Counted from the stretch's first letter, positions 1-6,279 are shown. The stretch is 8,517 nt of DNA from an uncultured Ruminococcus sp. (GCA_902796865.1 CADBQZ010000170.1:1-8517); one strand, 5' to 3'. Numbers and translations are program-made. The notes: generated from the letters alone by a model not told the origin.

Positions 1-65
1 ACCTGCATCGCTATCATCATATTTACATCAAAAATATCGCCGCGTTCCGTTTCTATCTTATACAT
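1..65 (-). CDS. Start of an unidentified protein, cut by the window edge
   Basis: An open frame starts with ATG at 63-65 and runs off the left edge after 21 codons, beginning MYKIETERGDIFDV. It overlaps the last 8 bases of the upstream dehydrogenase gene, which is the arrangement expected for a translationally coupled downstream gene. An AAAGGA motif lies before the ATG, but only 2 bases separate them, which is short and weakens the start call. Too little is visible to name a family. It could also be a chance open frame. Confidence 0.45.
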   Translation of the reverse strand, partial: MYKIETERGDIFDVNMMIAMQ

Positions 66-819
66 AGTCCTTTATCCCGTTCATCCATATTTTCATAAGC
101 CATTTATGGGGAAGTATTTTGCTTAAAAAGTGTTCGTACTTTACAAAGAGAGAACATACCGACATATCCTTTCCTTTCGCGGAGTCACGCATCGCCTGTA
201 CTGCTACACGCCCGGGAGAAACAATCCCCGGAAACTTAACAGGCTTGCCGTTGTACTCCTTTTGAAGCATATCCGTATCTATCCACCCCGGACAGACCGC
301 TGTACATACTATCCCTTTTGATTTGAGTTCTGCGTTGAGAGAGCGTGTGTACGAGCGGACAAACGCTTTGCCTGCGGCATAGAGATTTATGTACGGAACA
401 GGCTGAAACGATGATGCGGAGGATATATTCAGTATGCGTGAGCCTTCCGACATGAAAGGTATTGCATGATTGCACAGCAAACATACTGCCTTACAGTTTA
501 TATCAATTTCTTTTAAGATATCATCATCGGTAAATTCCATACTAGCACCCATTTTTCCGATACCTGCGTTGTTTATAAGCAGTCGGATATCGGGTCTCTG
601 TGTTTCGATAAGACCGAAAAGATTTGAAAGGTCATCTGTATTACTAAGGTCACAGCGAACAGAACATACCCTATCGCCAAACTCTGCCTTCAGGTAACCG
701 AGCTTTTTTTCATTGCGGGCAACCGCCCATATTTCATCTATATTTTCTTTGAGTGCTTCTTTGACAAATTCCTGCCCGAGACCACCTGTTGCACCTGTGA
801 TTATTGCTATCGAGGACAT
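58..819 (-). CDS. Short-chain dehydrogenase/reductase (SDR family)
   Basis: A 253-residue cytosolic NAD(P)-dependent oxidoreductase of the classical SDR type, full length for the family. The cofactor-binding motif TGATGGLG is at residues 8-15, the NNAG motif at 83-86, and the catalytic tetrad is probably N108, S134, Y147 and K151 (YAAGK). A CPG motif at 176-178 follows, as usual. The C-terminal 30 residues are rich in Lys and Trp and may be a membrane-facing or substrate-lid segment. The start at 819 is supported by AAAGGTGG just upstream. It overlaps the end of the broken GNAT gene by 13 bases and is followed by the start of another overlapping gene, so it is the middle gene of a minus-strand operon. 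The substrate cannot be read from the sequence. Nothing suggests that this gene is damaged. Confidence 0.93.
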   Translation of the reverse strand: MSSIAIITGATGGLGQEFVKEALKENIDEIWAVARNEKKLGYLKAEFGDRVCSVRCDLSNTDDLSNLFGLIETQRPDIRLLINNAGIGKMGASMEFTDDDILKEIDINCKAVCLLCNHAIPFMSEGSRILNISSASSFQPVPYINLYAAGKAFVRSYTRSLNAELKSKGIVCTAVCPGWIDTDMLQKEYNGKPVKFPGIVSPGRVAVQAMRDSAKGKDMSVCSLFVKYEHFLSKILPHKWLMKIWMNGIKDYV

Positions 820-1307
820 ATATCTATACCACCTTTAGATTCAGAATTATACAAGCCTAAAACCATAAACACATCTGAATAAAAACTTAAATTATACTTT
901 TCAGTATCATTAAATCCTACTTTACGATATAAAGCGATTGCTTTTGTGCTTGTAGACAAAGAATCAAGAAACATCTCCTTATAGCCATGCTTTTTAGCTT
1001 GGTTTATTGCGTAAATAAGCATCTTTTTTCCATATCCCTTACCCTGATACTGTTCTAACAGATATAATGATTTCAGCTCGCAGCGTTTGTTATCCAATTC
1101 CTAAATAGCGACTGTTCCAATAATATTGTTGTCATCAAACATACACCAGAATCCTACAAAATGTTCTGCAATGTTCAAGTAATAACTATGTCTGCCGTTT
1201 ATATCCAAACTTCTGTGTTATTCAGGCAAACATTCTTCCAAAAAAGAAATCAGCGAAGGTTCGTACTCTTTTTGATATTCAATTATTTCAAAAGACTGTG
1301 GGTTCAT
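807..1307 (-). pseudogene. GNAT N-acetyltransferase broken by two in-frame stop codons
   Basis: Read from the ATG at 1305-1307, which has AGAGGA 9 bases upstream, one continuous frame of 166 codons encodes a full-size GNAT protein with no frameshift. It is interrupted by TAA at 1218-1220 (codon 30) and TAG at 1101-1103 (codon 69). The sequence on either side of both stops is family-like: GRHSYYLNI and HFVGFW between the stops, then ELKSLYLLEQYQGKGYG with the acetyl-CoA-binding Q/RxxGxG/A-type motif, then STKAIALYRKVGF near the end. The second stop sits where the pattern GTVAIxELDN would carry an ordinary residue, possibly Lys (AAG to TAG, my guess). The surviving 96-codon open piece lacks the N-terminal half of the fold and could start only from a TTG at 1097, so a working enzyme is unlikely. 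The reading end overlaps the start of the SDR gene. Confidence 0.85.
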
Positions 1308-1366
1308 ATGTTTTATTCCTCTAAAACTCTGATTTTTACAGAAACCTACGTTTTGCACATACCAAT

Positions 1367-1395
1367 ATTATACATCATAATCTCTGAAAAAGCAA
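1367..1395 (-). promoter_or_regulatory. Sigma-A-type promoter for the GNAT/SDR operon
   Basis: On the minus strand, TTGCTT (1390-1395) is separated by 17 bases from a perfect TATAAT (1367-1372). It lies about 60 bases before the GNAT start codon. The promoter looks intact although the first gene is broken, so the downstream SDR gene is probably still transcribed. Confidence 0.6.
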
Positions 1396-1430
1396 CAGCC
1401 GCACAGTGATTTAAAGTACTGTAACGGCTG
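1396..1430 (-). terminator. Imperfect hairpin, possible terminator of a lost gene
   Basis: CAGCCG (1396-1401) pairs with CGGCTG (1425-1430), and inside it ACAGT (1403-1407) pairs with ACTGT (1418-1422), with a small asymmetric bulge between. Read on the minus strand the hairpin is followed by TTGCTTTTT, as in an intrinsic terminator. It would end transcripts coming from the cupin relic side. The same bases TTGCTT double as the -35 box of the GNAT promoter. No T-run follows on the plus strand. Confidence 0.45.
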
Positions 1431-1528
1431 AAGGTTTATCGTATGACGAGGAATGCACTGAATGTTTAAATCAACAATAGTAATCGACTTTTCAAAAGAA
1501 ATCGACCTATTTGCTTATTACTTCATTA

Positions 1529-1627
1529 CTTCTGACCGCCGCCGCTTTTTGCGTGATGGATATGCCAGTTATTACGACAGGCAGGCTTAAAAGCTACATA
1601 TTGAAAAATGTTGAAAATGTGGAGATT
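1529..1627 (-). pseudogene. Relic of a cupin / carboxymuconolactone decarboxylase-type protein
   Basis: A 33-codon stretch between two in-frame stops contains VAFKPACRNNWHIHHAKSG followed by GGQ. This closely resembles the cupin metal-site segment (VTFEPGCRNNWHIHHA, then GGGQ) that I know from carboxymuconolactone decarboxylase-like proteins. The two or three histidines of HIHH are the usual metal ligands of the cupin barrel. The frame closes with TAA at 1526-1528 right after GGGQK, and TAA at 1628-1630 closes it upstream. I could not recover the flanking parts of the protein in any frame, so only a fragment survives. The assignment rests on one short motif recalled from memory. Nothing recognisable remains in 1431-1528. 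Confidence 0.65.
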
Positions 1628-1660
1628 TTATGTTAAAATAAAAGTGTTGAATTACTCACT

Positions 1661-1689
1661 TTGAAAGTTAAAAAAAGAAGATATATAAA
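1661..1689 (+). promoter_or_regulatory. Promoter of the sigma factor operon
   Basis: TTGAAA (1661-1666) is followed by a 17-base spacer and TATAAA (1684-1689), about 60 bases before the sigma factor start. The region is AT-rich, so chance matches are possible. An additional promoter recognised by the ECF sigma factor itself would be expected if it is autoregulated, but I could not identify one with confidence. Confidence 0.45.
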
Positions 1690-1748
1690 ATGTCATAGAG
1701 TTTTTTTGGATTTATACGTTTATATTAATAGGGGGGACATAAAAAAAT

Positions 1749-2306
1749 ATGAATGACGGTGCAGATAATTACAGCCGTTATATAAATGGAGACGATGAAG
1801 GACTTGCTGATATTATTCGTGAATATAAAAATGGATTGATGCTTTATATAAACAGTATCGTAAAAAATATACATACTGCCGAAGATCTTACGGAAGATAC
1901 ATTTGTAAAGCTTGCAGTGAAAAAGCCAAGATACAGAAAAAAGCATACATTCAAAGCATGGCTTTATTCGATCGGAAAAAATACAGCATTGGACTACTGC
2001 CGTAAATACAGTAAAGAACTTGATATAGATAACATAGATGAACATAAAGAGATATATGATGAAGAAAACGCTGAAAGAAACCTTATAAAAAATGAAGATA
2101 AGATAGAACTTATGAGAGTTATGAAAGAACTTACACCGGAGCATCGACAGGTACTTTATCTTAAATATATTGAACAGCTTGATAATAATGAAATATCAGT
2201 AATTACAGGCAAAAGCAAAAGGCAGACCGAACAGCTTTTATATTCGGCTAAAAATTCATTGAGAAAAAAATTGGAGAAAGGAGGGTTTCAGTATGAAAAG
2301 CAGTGA
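1749..2306 (+). CDS. ECF-type RNA polymerase sigma factor
   Basis: A 185-residue sigma-70 family protein with only regions 2 and 4, the size and layout of an extracytoplasmic-function sigma factor. Region 2 spans about residues 20-90, with TAEDLTEDTFVKL (43-55) and FKAWLYSIGKNTALDYCRK (68-86), which bind core polymerase and the -10 element. Region 4 spans about 120-176 and ends in a helix-turn-helix (PEHRQVLYLKYIEQLDNNEIS, then the recognition helix near KSKRQTEQLLYSAKNSL). The start has AGGGGGG at 1730-1736, with a rather long spacing of 12 bases. The last 14 bases overlap the following membrane protein gene, so the two are translationally coupled and probably work as a pair. The target genes are not visible. 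Confidence 0.93.
   Translation: MNDGADNYSRYINGDDEGLADIIREYKNGLMLYINSIVKNIHTAEDLTEDTFVKLAVKKPRYRKKHTFKAWLYSIGKNTALDYCRKYSKELDIDNIDEHKEIYDEENAERNLIKNEDKIELMRVMKELTPEHRQVLYLKYIEQLDNNEISVITGKSKRQTEQLLYSAKNSLRKKLEKGGFQYEKQ
2277..2285 (+). promoter_or_regulatory. Ribosome binding site for the coupled membrane protein
   Basis: AAAGGAGGG lies inside the end of the sigma factor gene, 7 bases before the ATG at 2293. It is a near-perfect Shine-Dalgarno and fixes the start of the second gene despite the 14-base overlap. Confidence 0.8.
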
Positions 2307-3321
2307 AGAGATGATAAAAATAGTTCTTGAAAGACGTGATGCTGAACTTGAGAAAAGAAAGAAAAAGCGTCTTGTTTATATCAGATATGCAGCCGCCGTT
2401 TCAGCACTTTGTTTTGTTGCTGTTATAGGAATAGGTGTATCTAAGCTTACTGACGAACAGAAAGATCTTTATGATTTTGAGAGCAGTCAGGAAATAACTG
2501 ATGAAGTGTCAGAGCCGGAAACAGAAAGCATTGAAGATAGCGGAAGCGGTTTTGTAGTTATACCGTATGATGAGAATGGAGAATTGCTGCAGGACAGTAC
2601 GGAAGCCCATGAAAATGAGAAAACTATTTATAATGAAAGTGCTGGTGATACGGCTAATGATACCGCATCGCTGATAGGTTTAACAGGAATACATGAGAAA
2701 AAGAATAACAGCGGTTTTACTTCAAAGACGACAAGAACTTTGTCAGAAAATGCAAAAACAACAAAAACGGCAAAGATCACTAAAAACATTAAGAATACCG
2801 GTACTGTAAAAAATACCAAAGCGGCAGCGGACATAAAGCAGGGAAGTTTTACGAATGTAAGTACAGTTACAAAAAAAGTACCGGATAAGCAGACGAATAA
2901 AATAACAAATGCAGAAACAGCAGTAAATGAAGCTACAAAGCCGATCACAAAATCTGTTACGAGAAAGATAACTAAACCGGTCATAACCGATTATACGGCA
3001 GAAATAGACGTAATGGATAAGAACACCATTGAATCTGTTCCGGCAATAGTGCCGACCACTAATGTATGTATATCTACTATACCACAGGAAACGGAAACGA
3101 GTATTTCTGAGCCGGAAGAGTATGATATAGTTGATCCTATTGAATATAACGGAAGCACATATTATTTTTCAAGATGGGGAAATTATGAAGATGATATAAG
3201 CGGTGCCGGAAGTTATAATATCGCTGGTTTTGAGTTATGGATAAAACCTAAAAGCGAAGATGAGATATGTGTAATGTATATGGGTCAATGGGAAATATAT
3301 GTATATAAAAGAGAATACTGA
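2293..3321 (+). CDS. Single-pass membrane protein, candidate anti-sigma factor/sensor
   Basis: A 342-residue protein that I do not recognise by family. Residues 1-27 are highly charged (EEMIKIVLERRDAELEKRKKKR) and would be cytosolic. Residues about 28-50 form one membrane helix (AAAVSALCFVAVIGIGV). Residues about 52-125 are an acidic outer segment, 140-230 are a low-complexity Thr/Lys/Asn-rich linker with many TK repeats, and 284-342 are a compact aromatic-rich C-terminal piece (EYNGSTYYFSRWGNYED, then GQWEIYVY). The position directly after and overlapping an ECF sigma gene, and the membrane topology, fit an anti-sigma factor that senses an outside signal through its C-terminal domain. Against this, the cytosolic part of about 27 residues is much shorter than the usual anti-sigma domain. 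The role is inferred from context. Confidence 0.8.
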   Translation: MKSSEEMIKIVLERRDAELEKRKKKRLVYIRYAAAVSALCFVAVIGIGVSKLTDEQKDLYDFESSQEITDEVSEPETESIEDSGSGFVVIPYDENGELLQDSTEAHENEKTIYNESAGDTANDTASLIGLTGIHEKKNNSGFTSKTTRTLSENAKTTKTAKITKNIKNTGTVKNTKAAADIKQGSFTNVSTVTKKVPDKQTNKITNAETAVNEATKPITKSVTRKITKPVITDYTAEIDVMDKNTIESVPAIVPTTNVCISTIPQETETSISEPEEYDIVDPIEYNGSTYYFSRWGNYEDDISGAGSYNIAGFELWIKPKSEDEICVMYMGQWEIYVYKREY

Positions 3322-3322
3322 T

Positions 3323-3350
3323 AAGACCGATCGTGAAAACGATCGGTCTT
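3323..3350. terminator. Perfect 12-bp hairpin after the sigma operon
   Basis: AAGACCGATCGT (3323-3334) pairs perfectly with ACGATCGGTCTT (3339-3350) around a GAAA tetraloop, starting one base after the stop codon. No T-run follows on either strand, so it may act as an mRNA-stabilising 3' end or together with the next hairpin. Confidence 0.7.
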
Positions 3351-3359
3351 AAATAATAA

Positions 3360-3391
3360 AATGCAGCGTAACATTACAATTACGCTGCATT
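3360..3391 (-). terminator. Second 12-bp hairpin, terminator of the metal operon
   Basis: AATGCAGCGTAA (3360-3371) pairs perfectly with TTACGCTGCATT (3380-3391) around an 8-base loop. Read on the minus strand it is followed by TTTATTATTT, which suits an intrinsic terminator for the operon ending at 3451. On the plus strand the following sequence is poorer in T, so it may only assist termination of the sigma operon. Confidence 0.7.
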
Positions 3392-3450
3392 AAAACTGTT
3401 TTATATGTGCTGTATTTATGCTCAGCTTTTATTGAAATATGTTTAGAAAA

Positions 3451-3993
3451 TCAGAGCATTTTAGCATCTATAAGCTGCACATAAGTTCCGGTATCATCGG
3501 TATAACAATTGAAAAGACCTTCAACTGTTATTTCGTCATTTAAGTTTGGATAATCATCCGGGTATTTATTATCACCGGCAAGTTCAAATTCTATTCCCTG
3601 AGCGCAGCAGGCAGTAGCGTCTTTTACTATTACTGCATAATACTCCTGACCGCTGTTTTCGTCCTTGTAGTATGAAAAAGGTCCTTTTGCAATGATCGTT
3701 TTACCCTCATAGTCCTGAGGTTCATTCATCATTGCAAAAACTTCAGAGTATACAACTGTAGGCGAGAGCTCACGAAGATCTAAAACGTCACCCGTAGGTT
3801 CTTTTTCTGATACTAGATTGCTTATCTTATTTTTTTCGGTTACTTTATCTTCTTTAGCTTCTGTTTGTGCTTTTGATGAACTATCCATAAGACTGTTCAT
3901 TACTTCATTAGTTGCTGATTTATTGGATAGTTCGCAGCCTGTCAATGCTGACAATACTGCTGCCGATAATAAAACAGCTAATGCTTTTTTCAT
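3451..3993 (-). CDS. Small lipoprotein with Cys-Cys motif, last gene of the metal operon
   Basis: A 180-residue secreted lipoprotein. A signal peptide (MKKALAVLLSAAVLSALTG) ends in the lipobox LTGC with Cys20. Residues 21-70 are a polar linker and about 75-180 form one domain with a beta-rich look (GKTIIAKGPF, YYAVIVKDATACCAQGIEFEL, LNDEITVEGLF, TGTYVQLIDA). The pattern recalls OB-fold-like domains, and the CC at 129-130 recalls the CCA motif in DUF1980/YcgQ proteins, which are found near zinc transport genes; this family link is tentative. An upstream extension to 4122 stays open, but the ATG at 3993 is chosen because of its signal peptide, AGAGGAGG 9 bases upstream, and an ATGA overlap with the permease stop. 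Context suggests an outer-face metal-binding accessory of the transporter. Confidence 0.85.
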   Translation of the reverse strand: MKKALAVLLSAAVLSALTGCELSNKSATNEVMNSLMDSSSKAQTEAKEDKVTEKNKISNLVSEKEPTGDVLDLRELSPTVVYSEVFAMMNEPQDYEGKTIIAKGPFSYYKDENSGQEYYAVIVKDATACCAQGIEFELAGDNKYPDDYPNLNDEITVEGLFNCYTDDTGTYVQLIDAKML

Positions 3994-4850
3994 TTTGCTG
4001 TGCCTCCTCTTATTTTTCCAGCTGCAAAGAATATTATGAATCCAGCAATGTCTATTCCTACTATTGTTGAGCCTACGGGAGTTCCGTATAGTATAGATAT
4101 TAGAAGTCCGAGTCCGGCGCAAACTACTGAAAAAACAGTTGAGCAGACTGTTACAGATAAAAAGCTTTTGAAGACTCTCATAGCTGAAAGGGCAGGGAAT
4201 ATCACAAGTGCTGAGATAAGGAGCGAACCTACAAGGTTCATGGCAAGTACGATTATCACGGCAATAATCACGGCAATTATAAGATTATATACGCTTGCTT
4301 TCATGCCAGTAGCTCTTGCAAAATTTTCGTCGAATGTAACTGCAAATATCTTGTTGTATAAAAGCGTAAATAGTATTATCACTGATGCTGAAAGTATCAC
4401 AGTTACCCAAAGTTCTGATGATGTGAGGGTGAGTATAGATGTCGAGCCGAAAAGCGTGCTGCAAACATCGCCTGAAAGATTTGAATTTGACGATGCTGTA
4501 AAGATATTCAATATAAGATATCCTAAAGCAAGTGAGCCTACAGAGATCATTGCAATAGCGGCATCGCCTTTTATTTTTACACGCTTTCCGCCGCAGAGTA
4601 TCAGTACTGCACAGAGTATAGTTGCAGGCAGCACGAAAAGCATATCGTTAGTGAATCCCATAACTCCTGCTACAGCCATTGCACCGAATGCTGCGTGTGA
4701 AAGACCATCGCCTATGTATGAAAAGCGTTTTAGAACTAATGTTACTCCAAGAAGCGATGAACAAAGAGCAATAAGAAGCCCCACTATTATCGCATACTTG
4801 ACGAAATCGTGTTCCCAATACATTGCAATCTTATTAAATATTTCGCTCAT
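3990..4850 (-). CDS. znuB: Metal ABC transporter permease, ZnuB/AdcB-like
   Basis: A 286-residue integral membrane protein of the ABC-3 family, which moves zinc, manganese or iron across the cell membrane using energy from a partner ATPase. It has about eight hydrophobic segments. Family landmarks include KRFSYIGDGLSHAAFGAMAV (41-60), the GDAAIAMISVGSLALGYL segment (95-112), and VGSLLISALVIFPALSA (207-223). The ribosome binding site GAGGG precedes the start by 9 bases. It lies 20 bases after the binding-protein gene, and its TGA overlaps the ATG of the next lipoprotein gene. No ATPase gene adjoins it, so the ATPase must be encoded elsewhere or borrowed. The gene symbol denotes the family, and zinc is the likely but unproven substrate. 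Confidence 0.92.
   Translation of the reverse strand: MSEIFNKIAMYWEHDFVKYAIIVGLLIALCSSLLGVTLVLKRFSYIGDGLSHAAFGAMAVAGVMGFTNDMLFVLPATILCAVLILCGGKRVKIKGDAAIAMISVGSLALGYLILNIFTASSNSNLSGDVCSTLFGSTSILTLTSSELWVTVILSASVIILFTLLYNKIFAVTFDENFARATGMKASVYNLIIAVIIAVIIVLAMNLVGSLLISALVIFPALSAMRVFKSFLSVTVCSTVFSVVCAGLGLLISILYGTPVGSTIVGIDIAGFIIFFAAGKIRGGTAK
4003..4010 (-). promoter_or_regulatory. Ribosome binding site that fixes the lipoprotein start
   Basis: AGAGGAGG on the minus strand, 9 bases before the ATG at 3991-3993 and inside the permease gene. It decides in favour of the 180-residue lipoprotein over the longer open frame starting at 4122. Confidence 0.8.
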
Positions 4851-4870
4851 TTACTGCACCCTCAATCATA

Positions 4871-5854
4871 TTATTTCAGTGCTTGTTTAAGCACATCGAG
4901 ATCAGATTTCATTACCGATAAGTATGTATCCCCATTTTTTACATCTTCTGAGGTTTTTGACTGCATTGAATCAATAGTCAGTATTTGCTGATCTTTGTTT
5001 TTGGTATTATCAACTATTGTTTTTGCAATAGACTGATCGCTTTTGTCAATTGTAAGAACTGCCGGAAGACTAAGCTCATCTATCTTTTGCGCTAAGAATA
5101 AAACCGTTTCAAAACTTGCTTCGGTCTCAGCTGAACAGCCGACAAATGCGGCATAATAGTTTAATCCATAATCATCTGTAAGATACCTGAAAGGAAATCT
5201 ATCGCCGAAAAGTACTGTTTTGTTCTTGGCGGAACTTACAGCCTGCTGATATTCACTGTCAAGCTTGTCCAATTCTGATGTATAGTCGGCAAGATTTTTC
5301 TTGTATTTGTCTGCATTAGAACTGTCGAGTTTACATAGTCTGTCGGCTATTTCTGTGCAGACCGTTTTTGCGTTTTTAAGAGATAACCATACGTGTTCGT
5401 CATATTCGGGCTCTTCTTCTTCTGCCTCATTTCCCTCTTCTTCCTCTTCCTCAGCCTGCATACCCTCGACAACTTCTTCTTCCTTGACAGAGTTTCCAAG
5501 CAGTTCGAGAAGGTTTATCACTTCCATTTTGTCGTTTTTCTTTTCTTTGAGTGCATCTTCTACCCAGCCGTCAGATTCACCTCCGACGTATATAAACATA
5601 TCGCATGAAGAGATCTTAACTATATCATCGGCTGTAGGCTGATAACTGTGAAGATCAACGCCATTGTCAAGAAGCATAGTAACTTCTGCTGAATCAGTTT
5701 CTTTTCCCAATATAGCCTCTACCCAGTCATATTCAGGGAATATAGTTGTAACTATACTGATCTTATCTGAGTCTTTATCGGTGCTGCTTCCGCATCCGGA
5801 AAAGCAGAATAGTCCGATAACGGCTGCTGTTATAACTAATATTAAACGTTTCAT
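4871..5854 (-). CDS. znuA: Metal-binding lipoprotein of an ABC transporter, ZnuA/AdcA-like
   Basis: A 327-residue cluster A-I substrate-binding lipoprotein. The signal peptide ends in FSGC with Cys21 as the lipid anchor. The two lobes are joined by a long helix around 175-210. Probable metal ligands are H69 (DLHS) and H154 (DEHVWLSL), then D218 in FGDRFPF, where zinc-binding relatives usually have His, and D270 (LTIDKS), where Asp or Glu is usual. The flexible loop before H154 is Glu-rich (about residues 125-153, runs of six and four Glu) instead of the common His-rich loop. YGLNYYAAFVGCSAETEAS (229-247) matches the family's conserved segment after the third ligand. A GGAGG site lies 6 bases before the start. 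It sits between the small Cys/His membrane protein and the permease in one operon. Zinc is likely; manganese or iron is not excluded. Confidence 0.92.
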   Translation of the reverse strand: MKRLILVITAAVIGLFCFSGCGSSTDKDSDKISIVTTIFPEYDWVEAILGKETDSAEVTMLLDNGVDLHSYQPTADDIVKISSCDMFIYVGGESDGWVEDALKEKKNDKMEVINLLELLGNSVKEEEVVEGMQAEEEEEEGNEAEEEEPEYDEHVWLSLKNAKTVCTEIADRLCKLDSSNADKYKKNLADYTSELDKLDSEYQQAVSSAKNKTVLFGDRFPFRYLTDDYGLNYYAAFVGCSAETEASFETVLFLAQKIDELSLPAVLTIDKSDQSIAKTIVDNTKNKDQQILTIDSMQSKTSEDVKNGDTYLSVMKSDLDVLKQALK

Positions 5855-5908
5855 ATAAAACCTCCAGAATTTAAAAAAATATTAAGATATATGCTGATAA
5901 ACAAGGTA

Positions 5909-6199
5909 TCAAATATTAAGTCTTATCTTTTGTATTATAAGGTCGTTTCTTATATAAGATGATCTGATTTTAATTACTTCTATAATTATTGAAAATGTAA
6001 GCAGTAAGATAATCGCTGATATTACAGATGATGAACGTTCATTTATATTTTTCTCAAGTATATATAGTGTATTGCATATAGAACAGTTATCTCCGCAGCA
6101 GTGATGATCGCTTTCTGAGGCAATAAAAATCAACGAGAAAATAAGACTTAACAGCAATAAAACTGCTGTAATAAATGCAGCAGTTCTTTTTTTATTCAT
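5909..6199 (-). CDS. Small two-helix membrane protein with a Cys/His metal-like loop
   Basis: A 96-residue protein of unknown family. Hydrophobic helices lie at about 8-27 and 57-76, and the loop between begins with DHHCCGDNCSIC (31-42), four Cys and two His in twelve residues. Positive charges at the N terminus (NKKR) suggest that the loop faces outside, where it could bind zinc or another metal. It is the first gene after the Fur-type operator and sits 54 bases before the binding-protein gene. This suggests a metal-sensing or hand-over role in the transporter; the sequence alone does not prove it. The ATG at 6199 is preferred to one at 6205, because GGGAGG is 8 bases from the former and only 2 from the latter. 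Confidence 0.82.
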   Translation of the reverse strand: MNKKRTAAFITAVLLLLSLIFSLIFIASESDHHCCGDNCSICNTLYILEKNINERSSSVISAIILLLTFSIIIEVIKIRSSYIRNDLIIQKIRLNI

Positions 6200-6207
6200 A
6201 GACATTA

Positions 6208-6213
6208 CCTCCC
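6208..6213 (-). promoter_or_regulatory. Ribosome binding site that decides the small gene's start
   Basis: GGGAGG on the minus strand, 8 bases before the ATG at 6197-6199 and 2 bases before an alternative ATG at 6203-6205. The spacing favours 6199. Confidence 0.75.
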
Positions 6214-6256
6214 GGTTGATTTATAGTTAACGTCATAAAAATACAAAGTTATTTTT

Positions 6257-6279
6257 AAAATGATATCCATTATCATTTT
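6257..6279. promoter_or_regulatory. Fur-family operator over the metal operon promoter
   Basis: AAAATGATA (6257-6265) and TATCATTTT (6271-6279) form a perfect 9-bp inverted repeat around TCCAT. The inner 15 bases, on the minus strand TGATAATGGATATCA, match 13 of 15 positions of the Fur 7-1-7 box TGATAATnATTATCA. The site overlaps the -10 box, so a bound regulator would block transcription. This is the layout expected for repression by a metal-loaded Fur, Zur or related protein. The half-site TGATAAT is closer to Fur than to the Bacillus Zur half-site TCGTAAT. The regulator gene is not in the window. Confidence 0.8.

Noticed and set aside
1101..1220. Stop codon reassignment or read-through in the GNAT gene
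   Set aside because: Two different stops (TAA and TAG) would both need recoding, while the intact genes in the window use TAA, TAG or TGA as true ends.
1161..1409. An 82-codon plus-strand frame in the decay zone
   Set aside because: It runs antisense through the broken GNAT gene and its promoter and shows no protein features.
1725..2144. A minus-strand Phe/Ile-rich 139-codon frame
   Set aside because: It is antisense to the clear sigma factor gene and has the hydrophobic make-up expected from reversed AT-rich codons.
3994..4122. A 43-codon N-terminal extension of the small lipoprotein
   Set aside because: The extension is Arg/Asn-rich, lies within the permease gene, and would place the signal peptide inside the protein; the start at 3993 has its own strong ribosome binding site.
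4000..4890. A 296-codon plus-strand open frame
   Set aside because: It lies antisense to the permease and the start of the next junction, has no ribosome binding site or family features, and arises from the codon pattern of the real gene.
5301..5642. A plus-strand frame rich in serine
   Set aside because: It is the reverse reading of the Glu-codon-rich loop of the binding protein, which explains its Ser runs.
6220..6235. GTTAAC-containing stretch as an AdcR-type zinc operator
   Set aside because: Only half of the AdcR-type palindrome is present and it lies well downstream of the promoter.
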